From the NCBI GenBank assembly GCA_902461565.1, contig CABPYL010000037.1, positions 1-33,084 of the forward strand: a DNA stretch of 33,084 bases, given 5' to 3'. Both the position numbers and the translations under genes were made by a program. The notes beneath the pieces are model-generated. The model did no database searches. It was not told the origin of the DNA and saw nothing but the letters and a program-made list of their open reading frames with translations. This stretch comes from an uncultured Porphyromonadaceae bacterium (GTDB taxonomy: Bacteria > Bacteroidota > Bacteroidia > Bacteroidales > Muribaculaceae). Below, in pieces: positions 15,003 through 22,977 of the stretch (positions within the stretch are counted from its first letter, which is position 1; the number at the start of each line of letters is the position of its first letter).

Positions 15003-17879
15003 TTATTTCACAAGTATTTTGCGACCGCCGATGATATAAACACCGGGAGAAAGCGCTTTCAGGGTTTCGGCATCCGCGTTACGGTGGATAAGGATACCTT
15101 CGAGGGTGTAGACATCTACTGATTGCCCGGGCGCAAGGACATCTTCCATTCCTGCGGTGCCGTTGATGCTGCACGAAGCCTTCACACCGCTGCCGTCAAG
15201 AGCCTGAACGGTGATAATGGCGGAGCCTATGCTCTTCACGCTCACGTTACCGTCATTGTCCACTTCGGCCACACCGGTGTCGCTCGAAGTCCAGCTCACT
15301 CGTTTGTCGGTGGCGTCGTCGGGAAGAACGGTAGCAACGAGCCTGAATGAACTGCCGTGCACAATGCTATATTCGTAATGATCAAGCAAAATCGAGGCAA
15401 CAGGAACTATTCCTTTGACAGTAACCCTGCACTCAGCCTTGGCACCGCTACCGTCATAGGCCACAGCTGTGATTGTCGCAGTGCCTTCAGCAACAGCCCT
15501 GACATTGCCTTTTGCGTCAACAGTGGCAACGGCCTCGTTGTCGCTTGCCCAGTTTACGCGCTTGTAGGAAGCGTTGGACGGGGCATAAGAGGGATTGATG
15601 GTAAATTGTTCACCTTCCATTACTGTTACATCCGTCTTGTCAAGCGTTATCTCTGTTACAGCTACATATTTTTCCACCGTAACAATAGCAGTAGCCTGAA
15701 CGCTGCCGCACTGGGCATAGATAATGCTTGTGCCCGGCGAGCGCGCAATCACGTTGCCGTCGGCATCGACAGTAGCGACCTTCATGTTGTTTGAAGTCCA
15801 GGTAATGAACTTGTTGGATACATTTTCCGGTTCAACCGTAGCCGTGAAGGCTTGTTTTCTGCCCTGAATAAGTGTCATGGACGACGGCGTAATTGTAACT
15901 TTGGTCGCGGGCACACCCTTAGCGAGGACCTGCACCGTACATGTTGCCGTCTTGCCGTTGCTTGTGGCGACGGTTATCACAGTATTGCCGACACCGACGG
16001 CATTCAGTTCGCCTGACTGGCTTATAGTAGCAACAGAAACATTCGACGAAGTCCACGTAAACGTACTGTGTGCATTCTCGGGCATTACCACGGCGCGCAG
16101 ATAGCGACGGTCGCTCACCTCAAGAATAAGATTTGTAAGGTTGAGCTCGATACTGTCGGGCTCAGGCAGCACCACAGCAATATTGCATGTCGCGGAGGCT
16201 CCGCCGGGCGATGCCGCGGTTATTACGGTATTGCCCTGACTCAAGGCAGTAACCTTACCGTTGGCGTCTACCGTTGCAACACTGGTGTTGGACGAACTCC
16301 AGTTAATAGTCTTGTCCTTTACATCGGCAGGTTCTATTGTTGCATTAAGCACCACAGTTTTGCCCATAGGCACAACCTGACTGTAGCTGTTAAGACTGAT
16401 TCGAGTCGGATACTTCGGCTGCACCGTAAGGGCGCAAGCAGCCGTTTTTCCGTTGGCACTTGCAGCGGTAAGCGTGGCAGTACCGGCCTTTACGGCCGTA
16501 ACAGTACCGTCGGCAGCGACCGTAGCCACAGCAGTGTTCGACGATGTCCACGTAAGAGTCTTTACCTCTACATTTGCGGGAGTATATGTAACATCTATAC
16601 GCTGCGTTTCGCCTTCATAGAGTTTAAGCGACGAAATCATGGAAATGGCATCGGGATATTGAGGGCTCACGGTAATTGCACAGGTGGCCGTCTTGCCGTT
16701 GATGGTGGTAACGGTGATTGTCGCCGTGCCTTTTGCGACAGCGGTTACAACGCCTGCAGATGTAACAGTAGCCACGCCGTTGTTCGACGACGTCCAGGTC
16801 ATGGACTTGTCCGAAGCATCCGCAGGAGCTATGGTTGCGTTGAGTTTCTTTGTACCGCCCACATAGAGGGTAGCCGATGTCGCGTCTAAAGCAATGGACG
16901 CAGGCAGTTTGGCGACTGCCGCGTCATACTCCGCACGGCTTACAATACGGATTTCCGCAGGCGAGCCTGCCGGAACCTTAAGATAGGACTGGTTTGCAGG
17001 GAGATACTCGATATTGCCCGTAACGAAGCCGAGCGTGCCGTCGGAGAGCTTCCCGAGCAGGCGCATGGTGGATTTGTTGTAGGCTGTCAGGTTAAGGTGC
17101 AGTGGCATGTGGTTCTCGAAGAACACTCCGCCGAGCTGATTATTTTTGACGGCCGTACCCGTACCTCCGATGTTGAGGCGGTTACCTGACGGCAATGTCG
17201 AGGGGCATTCCACATACACCGGAGTGTTTGCGGGTACAGTACCTTTTATTTCCTCGGCAACGGCCATGCCATAGCCATAAGTCGTAATGGCGTAGAATTT
17301 GACGCCGGCAGAAGCGGCGCTGTAAGGGAACGACGCATAGAACGGCGCATAGTTTTTGCCGCCCACAGAGAGCGTAGGCAAAACGCCAAAGTAATTGTCG
17401 CCGGTGGCAGAGATGGGTTTTATGTACCATTTGCGGCGTTCTCCGCCAACTTCCGAGGACATTGTACCCTCCTCGTCGTTGGTAGGATTGGCATCGCCAA
17501 GGTATTTTGCGCCTCCACTGGAGCGCCCATAGGCGTAATACGTGCCGTCCTTGTTTTCGAAGACAGACATATAATGGTCAATCATCTGGTAGATACCGGT
17601 TCCTTGTGCGGTAACGTCGTAGTCCCCGCCATTTATATGTTTGAAGTACAGTACGGTAGCAGGATTAGAAGATGCTTTTTCGAAACGTTTCCACAACTGA
17701 ATGGCAAGGGCGTCTATCGATGTTGTAGACACATTCACGCTGCCCTTATTGTCCATAATGTAAGCATAGCGCTCGGTGATGGCATTCTGCACACGGTAGT
17801 AACCGTCGCCGTTGAGTTGTGCAAAAGAAGTAGTGGTGAGTGCCGTCACGGCTGCGATAGAAAGTAGATATTTCTTCAT
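15003..17879 (-). CDS. Multi-BIG2 (bacterial Ig-like) surface protein with C-terminal sorting-like tail
   Basis: A 958-residue secreted protein; the ATG at 17877-17879 opens the signal peptide MKKYLLSIAAVTALTTTSFAQ, so the earlier TTG at 17885 is not used. Residues about 22-325 form an unrecognised domain. Seven BIG2 Ig-like domains follow, about 325-895, each carrying variants of W-x-S-S-N-x-x-V-A-T-V, G-x-V-T-A-V/L and G-x-A-x-I-T. The last 40 residues (VDVYTLEGILIHRN ... LSPGVYIIGGRKILVK) look like a type IX-type sorting tail. BIG2 arrays are common in surface adhesins; the ligand here is unknown. It lies about 140 nt after ompA, beyond two hairpins, and I find no clear promoter of its own. 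Confidence 0.85.
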   Translation of the reverse strand: MKKYLLSIAAVTALTTTSFAQLNGDGYYRVQNAITERYAYIMDNKGSVNVSTTSIDALAIQLWKRFEKASSNPATVLYFKHINGGDYDVTAQGTGIYQMIDHYMSVFENKDGTYYAYGRSSGGAKYLGDANPTNDEEGTMSSEVGGERRKWYIKPISATGDNYFGVLPTLSVGGKNYAPFYASFPYSAASAGVKFYAITTYGYGMAVAEEIKGTVPANTPVYVECPSTLPSGNRLNIGGTGTAVKNNQLGGVFFENHMPLHLNLTAYNKSTMRLLGKLSDGTLGFVTGNIEYLPANQSYLKVPAGSPAEIRIVSRAEYDAAVAKLPASIALDATSATLYVGGTKKLNATIAPADASDKSMTWTSSNNGVATVTSAGVVTAVAKGTATITVTTINGKTATCAITVSPQYPDAISMISSLKLYEGETQRIDVTYTPANVEVKTLTWTSSNTAVATVAADGTVTAVKAGTATLTAASANGKTAACALTVQPKYPTRISLNSYSQVVPMGKTVVLNATIEPADVKDKTINWSSSNTSVATVDANGKVTALSQGNTVITAASPGGASATCNIAVVLPEPDSIELNLTNLILEVSDRRYLRAVVMPENAHSTFTWTSSNVSVATISQSGELNAVGVGNTVITVATSNGKTATCTVQVLAKGVPATKVTITPSSMTLIQGRKQAFTATVEPENVSNKFITWTSNNMKVATVDADGNVIARSPGTSIIYAQCGSVQATAIVTVEKYVAVTEITLDKTDVTVMEGEQFTINPSYAPSNASYKRVNWASDNEAVATVDAKGNVRAVAEGTATITAVAYDGSGAKAECRVTVKGIVPVASILLDHYEYSIVHGSSFRLVATVLPDDATDKRVSWTSSDTGVAEVDNDGNVSVKSIGSAIITVQALDGSGVKASCSINGTAGMEDVLAPGQSVDVYTLEGILIHRNADAETLKALSPGVYIIGGRKILVK
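15160..16905 (-). repeat. Array of seven BIG2-domain coding repeats
   Basis: Within the large surface-protein gene, seven units of about 240 bp each encode one Ig-like domain. They are recognisable at protein level by W-T-S-S-N and V-A-T-V landmarks, but have diverged at DNA level. This suggests an old duplication series under selection rather than recent tandem expansion. Boundaries are approximate. Confidence 0.7.
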
Positions 17880-17910
17880 GCGCAATGAAAGAGATTAATT
17901 AATCAAACAA

Positions 17911-17962
17911 ACACCTGCCTTGCCAACACTGTCATATTTGGTGACTTTGGCAAGACAGGTGT
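17911..17962 (-). terminator. Second hairpin downstream of ompA
   Basis: Sixteen-nucleotide arms (17911-17926 and 17947-17962) match except at one position. That position is a G-U wobble in minus-strand RNA but a C-A mismatch in plus-strand RNA, so the structure belongs to the minus-strand transcript. It is followed by TTGTTTGATTAATTAATC and lies only 31 nt before the BIG2 gene start. It may terminate the ompA message or attenuate read-through. Confidence 0.65.
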
Positions 17963-17977
17963 CGTTGCTTATTTAAC

Positions 17978-18007
17978 GGAGGCGGACACATTATATTATC
18001 CGCCTCC
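17978..18007 (-). terminator. First hairpin downstream of ompA
   Basis: Perfect 9-bp arms GGAGGCGGA (17978-17986) and TCCGCCTCC (17999-18007) with an AT-only-like loop lie 14 nt after the ompA stop. The minus strand then reads GTTAAATAAG, a poor T-tract. It may be an RNA-stabilising stem or a weak terminator working with the hairpin that follows. Confidence 0.55.
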
Positions 18008-18021
18008 GGATTTTAACATTT

Positions 18022-19155
18022 TCAGTCGGCAATACAGATTGCCACGCGGTTCTTCACTGCCTCGGCATAGGGCTGGTCTTCAGCCTCACCCATGCTCTTT
18101 ACAATGATGCGGCCCGGATCAATCTGGTATTTACCGGTGAGAGCCTTGGCAACAGCCATAGCGCGCTCGTAGGACAGACGCAGGTTGATGGCCTTGGAGC
18201 CAGTGCCCTTGTCGGCATAACCGGTTACGACAACCTTTGCATCGGGATGGCTTGCCAGGTAGTTGGCCATTTCCTCTACCTTAGGCATTTCGGCTTTCGA
18301 TACTACGGAGTTGGAGATGGTAAAGAACACGTCCACACGATAGGTATCGTTCTTCACGGGGGCAACTGCAGCAGCGTTGGTAACGGGCTGCTCTACGGGA
18401 ACCTCCACAATCTTCTCCACAATTTTCTCCACGATCTTAACTTCGGGTTCAGGAGCCTTGCGGACAGTCTTTGTGTACTTGGGACCGAAGGTGTAACGAA
18501 CACCCACCAGACCGTTGAAATACCAGTCGGCATTGTGAGCACGCTTGGAGTTGTATCCGTCGGGAAGGACGTTGGCTGCGAATTCTATACCGAGAGCAAC
18601 ATGTTCGCTGACGTTGAAATTCACATCGAAGCCGAACTTACCGAGGAAACGGGTCTTTGTACCGGACCAAAGAAGGGGAAGAGGCTGATAACCGTTGTTA
18701 GCGGCAGAATAAGCTGTTACCACCTTCTGTGCCTCATCGTTGTTGAAACCGAAGTTTGCACCGATACCGGCGAACACGTTAACGTCTACAAGACGGTTGG
18801 GATTGTAGCCTCCGAGGACATTGGTCATATCGAACACAGCTTCAACAGTAGGAGCCATGTAGTTCCATTTCCAGCGGTATGTGTCGGCGTTAACGTTGAG
18901 TATACCCTTGCTCTGCCAGCCATTGAGGGCCAGACGGGCACCGATATAGGGATTGAACTTGTATCCTACAGCCAGCTGGGCGTTGGGAGACAGGAGCTTG
19001 TCGAAGGCACCTTCGCCAAGTGTTTCCTGACCACCAATCTGAGCCTGCAGATACCAATAGGGATTGAATGTATATTCAGTCACCTCTTCCTGTGCCGGAG
19101 CCGTAAAGGCTGCGGTCAACAGAGCAGCAGACAGGATGATCTTATTGAGTTTCAT
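18022..19155 (-). CDS. OmpA family outer membrane protein
   Basis: A 377-residue protein with signal peptide (MKLNKIILSAALLTAAFTAPAQ) and an N-terminal beta-barrel-like region to about 235, rich in alternating aromatic strands (YWYLQAQIGG, LAVGYKFNPYIGARLAL, VDVNVFAGIGANFGF). A Val/Glu/Lys linker follows with repeated K-I-V-E units and a proline (about 240-262). The C-terminal OmpA-like peptidoglycan-binding domain has VTGYADKGTGSKAINLRLSYERA, with the Asp and Arg that grip diaminopimelate. It should tie the outer membrane to the cell wall. The gene begins 46 nt after the coiled-coil lipoprotein gene, so the two are probably co-transcribed. Confidence 0.92.
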   Translation of the reverse strand: MKLNKIILSAALLTAAFTAPAQEEVTEYTFNPYWYLQAQIGGQETLGEGAFDKLLSPNAQLAVGYKFNPYIGARLALNGWQSKGILNVNADTYRWKWNYMAPTVEAVFDMTNVLGGYNPNRLVDVNVFAGIGANFGFNNDEAQKVVTAYSAANNGYQPLPLLWSGTKTRFLGKFGFDVNFNVSEHVALGIEFAANVLPDGYNSKRAHNADWYFNGLVGVRYTFGPKYTKTVRKAPEPEVKIVEKIVEKIVEVPVEQPVTNAAAVAPVKNDTYRVDVFFTISNSVVSKAEMPKVEEMANYLASHPDAKVVVTGYADKGTGSKAINLRLSYERAMAVAKALTGKYQIDPGRIIVKSMGEAEDQPYAEAVKNRVAICIAD

Positions 19156-19201
19156 GTTGATAATCTTTTTTGTTATGTACGGTTAAAGAACTCTGCTGCG
19201 A

Positions 19202-22200
19202 TCACTTTACAGTTACGTAGTAGCGGGCGGTTGCAGTTGTGCCCTGGTAGTCGACTGCGGTGTAAAGGATTTCGTAGGTGTAACCGGGCTTCATGTTCTT
19301 TGTAGGAATAACGAAGCGCTTCTGGTAACCGGGAACAACTTCTGCCATGTACTTGGCATCACCGTTGATGGTAACGCACTGAGCCTGGGCATCGGCTGCT
19401 GGTGCACCGGTAGCATTGTCGATTACATTTGCAACTGCAACGAGTTTCCTGTACGAAGGAGCTGCAACTTCTGCTGTATAGGTGGTAGCGTAAGCGATAA
19501 AGCCATCACCGCCGTCTTTAACGAGTTCGGTAGGACGTGCGGGGTTGTTACTCATAAAGTAGTCGCCGCCGTTAGCGCCCTTGTAGAACATAGTGGGCTG
19601 CAGATAGTGGTTCGGGTCTTCGAGTACCTTGTTGATACGTTTTGCAATGTTGTTGTAACGGGTGATTACGTTGTTGAAACGGTTGATATAGCTGCCAACC
19701 TTACCGTTGATTTCGTCCTCGATGTCCTCAACCATGTCTTTAATCTGGTTGTTGATCTGGATTTCCATCTTGCTCAACATCTCATTAACTTCAGTATTAA
19801 CTTGAGAGTAAACCTGCTTGATAGCATCCTGGAACTGACGCTGGATATCTTCGGTAAGAGTCTTACCGAACTGTGCTTCAAGCTGTTCATTAAGAGAGTT
19901 GAAGAGAGGCGCGAGGTCTTCACCGGTGAGTTTAGCTGTACCTTCGAGATGACCCTGTTCTACGCCGTCGATGATAACCTTGATATCATTGAGCTCAAGT
20001 TCGATATCCGCACCAGTATATGCCAGGTTGAAATCGCCGAAATCAATTGTAAAGCTGGGAGAACCCTTGAGTTCAAAATCGAAATCAAATGTGAATTTGA
20101 ATTTGTCCTTATCAATGTTTATGATAGCATTGCTGATAGGATCGATGATGGGGAGCTTGCGGGGCGAGGACTGACCATAGAGGAAGCCGAAGGAAAGGGG
20201 CTTGAATGTTGTGGCAGCGATATTGTAGTTGGAGTAAACTGCATAGTCCTTGCCGTCTACATTCCAGCCAGCCTTGAGGCCGTATGCGGGGAGCATGCCG
20301 TTAACCTGATCATAAACAGCCTTCATAAGGGCGATTACGTTGCTGCGGAGGTTATTCCTCTTATCCTTAAGGATTTCCTTCATAGCGCTCTTGAGGTTGG
20401 CGTCGATGTGAACGGCGGCACCAGCAACAGCGTTGATGTCTTTTTCAAGAACAGCGTTGGCCTCATAGAAGCCATTGTTAGCGGAACGTGCGGAGTAGCC
20501 GAAAGTAAGAACCTCGTCGCTCTTGCGGAGGTTGGTCAGCTTAACAGTAGAAGCCTTGTCCTGGCTGTTTACGAGTTCGAGTGTCTTGCCTTCGAAGTTA
20601 ACGTTGTTGGGGTTGATGGTAACGAATACGCGGCCGAGGCTGCCGTCCATAAGGAGTTCGCCGTTTTCGATGCGCTGGGGTTCCATACCGCAAGCAGCGA
20701 GGATAGCAGCTTCAGCTTCGGTGATGGTAGGTTCGTCGTTGAATACGGGAGCGTACGTATAAGAGGGGAAGTCGAAAGTCTGCTTGATATTCTGGCCGTA
20801 GTAGTTCACAAGCATATTGCTCTGAACACCGATGGGCAGCGAGAATGTACCGAACAGGGGGTTATAGGTGCCCTGTACAAGAATACCGGTGATAAGGGAG
20901 TTGAGGCGGTCTTCAAGTTTGAGGAGTTTCTTAACCTGCTCCTGAAGGGCCTTGATATCGCTCTCGTTCTTGGCAACACGCGCGGTAAGTTTAGAAACAT
21001 CCTGCGTAAGAGTGCTGTTGTAGTTCTCAACTTTAAGGTCAAGATCTTTAAGTTTCTTTTCGAGTTCGGCATCTTTGGATTCGAGATTGCTCTTTAGGGC
21101 AGCATAGTCGGCCTTGAGAGTCTTTATCTCAGTTGCCAGATCCTGCAAGCCTGTGCAATCGCCGATAAGGCCTTCGAGGATGGTCAGTTTCAGGAAGTTG
21201 TCCTGAGCGAAATTGTAAGCCTGCAGAGCTTCGGCATAAGCAGCATCAGCCTTAGCATCAATGTTGTTGACTTTGTTTTCGAAACCGGCAAGCTGGGTCT
21301 GCAAAAGAGTGATTTCGTTTTTGAGGCCTTCGATCTTAGTCTCAAGCAGGGTGATCTGAGCGAGACTTGATTCAAGAGTCTGTACACGTGTCTGCAAATT
21401 CAGAATTTCGGCTTTCAGCAATGCGATATCAGCGGAGTGATTTGCCGATGTTTGCTCAAGCAGGGAAAGGCGATCAGAGAATCCGTCGATACGACCATCC
21501 AACCGGCTAACCTCTGTCTGGAGCAGAGTTTTTACATCTACAATCAAAGTATTGACGTTAACAATCTCGGCTCTGATAAGATCGCGGATCTGATCTTCTG
21601 TCAGAATGGTAGGCAGGTTGTTGAGGGCCTTCTGAATTTCAGCGTTAATCTTATCGGTAAGCTCCTGACTGTTCAGGATAGTTGTTTTCATATTGGCAAC
21701 TTCGGTAGCAAGGCTTGCGATAGAAGCGAGATCGGCTTTGAGAGCGTCTACAGTAGCATAGCCGAGGTCTTTTGCCACGATGTCGGTAATATCACCTTTA
21801 AGATTATCAAGGTCATCCTGGGTAAGCAGACCAAGAGCCTTATAATAATCAATACCGAATTCGTTTTTAACAGTCGTTTCGATAAGGTTTATTAGCTCAG
21901 CCTCCGAAGGAATCTCACCTTCGACTCTGTTGATTTCAGCAATCAGTTTAGTGATTTCTTTAGTAAGGTCGGCACTAACTTTATTAATCTTGCTATCAAG
22001 ATTGGTGTCGGCCGTTTTGTAGTCGCCTTCAACTTTCAGTATCTGAGTAAGAAGATCTGCAAGTTTGTTAGCACATGTTGTCTGGCATGTTTCCTGCGCA
22101 TCTTTAAGCTGAGCGACAGTAGAGCTAAGCTCGTCAAGCTTAGTCTGAAGGTCTGCATTAGACTTGGTCCATTCAGCTCTCAAATCATCGTCAGTGTCCT

Positions 22201-22276
22201 TGCACGACGTGAACGTGCCACAGCCGGCTGCAGTGACGGCCAATAGCAGTAATCCGTTGATAAATTTTCTATTCAT
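19202..22276 (-). CDS. Large coiled-coil lipoprotein of unknown function
   Basis: A 1024-residue protein with an N-terminal lipoprotein signal. Cys19 (TAAGC) or Cys25 (FTSC, followed by KDTDDD) could be the lipidated residue. Residues about 35-455 are dominated by heptad-like repeats (LQTKLDELSSTVAQLKDAQ, LNLQTRVQTLESSLAQI, LEKKLKDLDLKVENYN), predicting a long coiled coil. About 460-780 is beta-rich and includes a hydrophobic FKFTFDFDFELKGSPSFTIDFG stretch. A second coiled coil spans about 790-900 (QLEAQFGKTLTEDIQRQF, KMEIQINNQIKDMVEDIEDE). The C-terminus (about 920-1024) is Ig-like and ends in YYVTVK. I do not recognise a named family. The shape suggests a fibre or periplasm-spanning tether, and linkage to ompA fits an envelope role. 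Confidence 0.7.
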   Translation of the reverse strand: MNRKFINGLLLLAVTAAGCGTFTSCKDTDDDLRAEWTKSNADLQTKLDELSSTVAQLKDAQETCQTTCANKLADLLTQILKVEGDYKTADTNLDSKINKVSADLTKEITKLIAEINRVEGEIPSEAELINLIETTVKNEFGIDYYKALGLLTQDDLDNLKGDITDIVAKDLGYATVDALKADLASIASLATEVANMKTTILNSQELTDKINAEIQKALNNLPTILTEDQIRDLIRAEIVNVNTLIVDVKTLLQTEVSRLDGRIDGFSDRLSLLEQTSANHSADIALLKAEILNLQTRVQTLESSLAQITLLETKIEGLKNEITLLQTQLAGFENKVNNIDAKADAAYAEALQAYNFAQDNFLKLTILEGLIGDCTGLQDLATEIKTLKADYAALKSNLESKDAELEKKLKDLDLKVENYNSTLTQDVSKLTARVAKNESDIKALQEQVKKLLKLEDRLNSLITGILVQGTYNPLFGTFSLPIGVQSNMLVNYYGQNIKQTFDFPSYTYAPVFNDEPTITEAEAAILAACGMEPQRIENGELLMDGSLGRVFVTINPNNVNFEGKTLELVNSQDKASTVKLTNLRKSDEVLTFGYSARSANNGFYEANAVLEKDINAVAGAAVHIDANLKSAMKEILKDKRNNLRSNVIALMKAVYDQVNGMLPAYGLKAGWNVDGKDYAVYSNYNIAATTFKPLSFGFLYGQSSPRKLPIIDPISNAIINIDKDKFKFTFDFDFELKGSPSFTIDFGDFNLAYTGADIELELNDIKVIIDGVEQGHLEGTAKLTGEDLAPLFNSLNEQLEAQFGKTLTEDIQRQFQDAIKQVYSQVNTEVNEMLSKMEIQINNQIKDMVEDIEDEINGKVGSYINRFNNVITRYNNIAKRINKVLEDPNHYLQPTMFYKGANGGDYFMSNNPARPTELVKDGGDGFIAYATTYTAEVAAPSYRKLVAVANVIDNATGAPAADAQAQCVTINGDAKYMAEVVPGYQKRFVIPTKNMKPGYTYEILYTAVDYQGTTATARYYVTVK

Positions 22277-22503
22277 CTGTTTTAGATTTGATGTTATTAA
22301 ATATTTGAGTAAAATTTTTCTATGTGGCGAATTGTATTATATAGAATGTGTTTATATAAATTAGAAAAGGTTTGTACAGTTTATATCATCAGAGAACAAG
22401 CGCAGGAAGATAAAGCGATGCTTTCCTTCCCTTCAATAATTGATTTAGAAAGACATATTGTAAAATCATTTTTACATTTGTTTACTAAAAAACTTTTATC
22501 TTA

Positions 22504-22535
22504 CAAAGATAAGGGTTAATTCACTAAAAACGAAA
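22504..22535 (-). promoter_or_regulatory. Candidate promoter of the coiled-coil lipoprotein-ompA unit
   Basis: The complement of 22504-22511 is TATCTTTG, a match to TAnnTTTG. A TTTC, one base off the TTTG box, lies 20 nt upstream (complement of 22532-22535). Transcription would start near 22497 and leave a leader of about 220 nt, long enough for post-transcriptional control. Confidence 0.5.
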
Positions 22536-22716
22536 ATTAAAACAATATTTTAACATTTTTATACACTTATAGCACTTCTATTGTGACGTCGGCACAAAGT
22601 TAACTATCTTAAACCAATCTACGAAGACTTTCATAAAAAAAAGAACACCAGACAGACAATTTAGTTTTAAAAACGCAAAAAATCATCTGAATTAGGTTAA
22701 ATTTTGACAAAACGGC

Positions 22717-22769
22717 AAAAAAATACAGCCGACCACGGGAGGAGCGAAGTCTCTACAAGCCCGTGCGGC
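22717..22769 (-). terminator. Orphan terminator-like hairpin in the divergent region
   Basis: GCCG-CACGGG (22728-22731 and 22734-22739, with a 2-nt bulge) pairs with CCCGTG-CGGC (22760-22769) around a 20-nt loop. Five bases beyond the stem, minus-strand RNA has seven U residues (complement of 22717-22723). No gene lies upstream on that strand, so it would end a short untranslated RNA, stop antisense transcription, or be a chance structure. Confidence 0.45.
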
Positions 22770-22878
22770 AGTTGTGAAAAAGAAACATTGTGCCTACCGT
22801 ACACCCCATACCCTCTGCCTTCCACTCTTTAACTATATAAAAATAGACAAAAATTATAGTTTTTTCAACTTATTATTG

Positions 22879-22886
22879 TAACTTTG
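22879..22886 (+). promoter_or_regulatory. Candidate -7 element for the plus-strand outer membrane protein
   Basis: TAACTTTG fits the TAnnTTTG box and would give a leader of about 85 nt before the start at 22978. No clean TTTG lies 19-21 nt upstream, where the sequence is simply AT-rich. Confidence 0.45.
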
Positions 22887-22977
22887 CTCCTATTAAAGGT
22901 CTACGAACGGCCAACAGCCAATTTTTAACCGTAAAATCCACATTCTATTTATATAAGTATTATTAACACCAGTCAAA

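Larger units (their letters stand above)
22277..22977. other. 700-bp AT-rich divergent intergenic region
   Basis: No convincing protein gene is present; the one short plus-strand frame here (22322-22519) lacks a good start context and has AT-biased random composition. The region holds a probable minus-strand promoter for the coiled-coil lipoprotein, a plus-strand -7 box for the outer-membrane protein, and an orphan minus-strand terminator-like hairpin at 22717-22769. It is unusually long for this otherwise tightly packed window. Confidence 0.5.

Noticed and set aside
15160..16905. A regular repeat pattern that could suggest a CRISPR array or minisatellite
   Set aside because: The period is about 240 bp and conserved at protein level only. 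The repeats encode BIG2 domains in one open frame, with no short identical direct repeats or spacers.
19607..21097. A 496-residue open frame on the plus strand
   Set aside because: It is antisense to the coiled-coil lipoprotein. The long open frame results from Leu/Lys/Glu-rich codons on the true strand.
22322..22519. A 65-residue plus-strand frame in the divergent region
   Set aside because: It lies over the predicted leader and promoter of the opposite-strand lipoprotein gene, shows no domain, and has AT-rich random composition.
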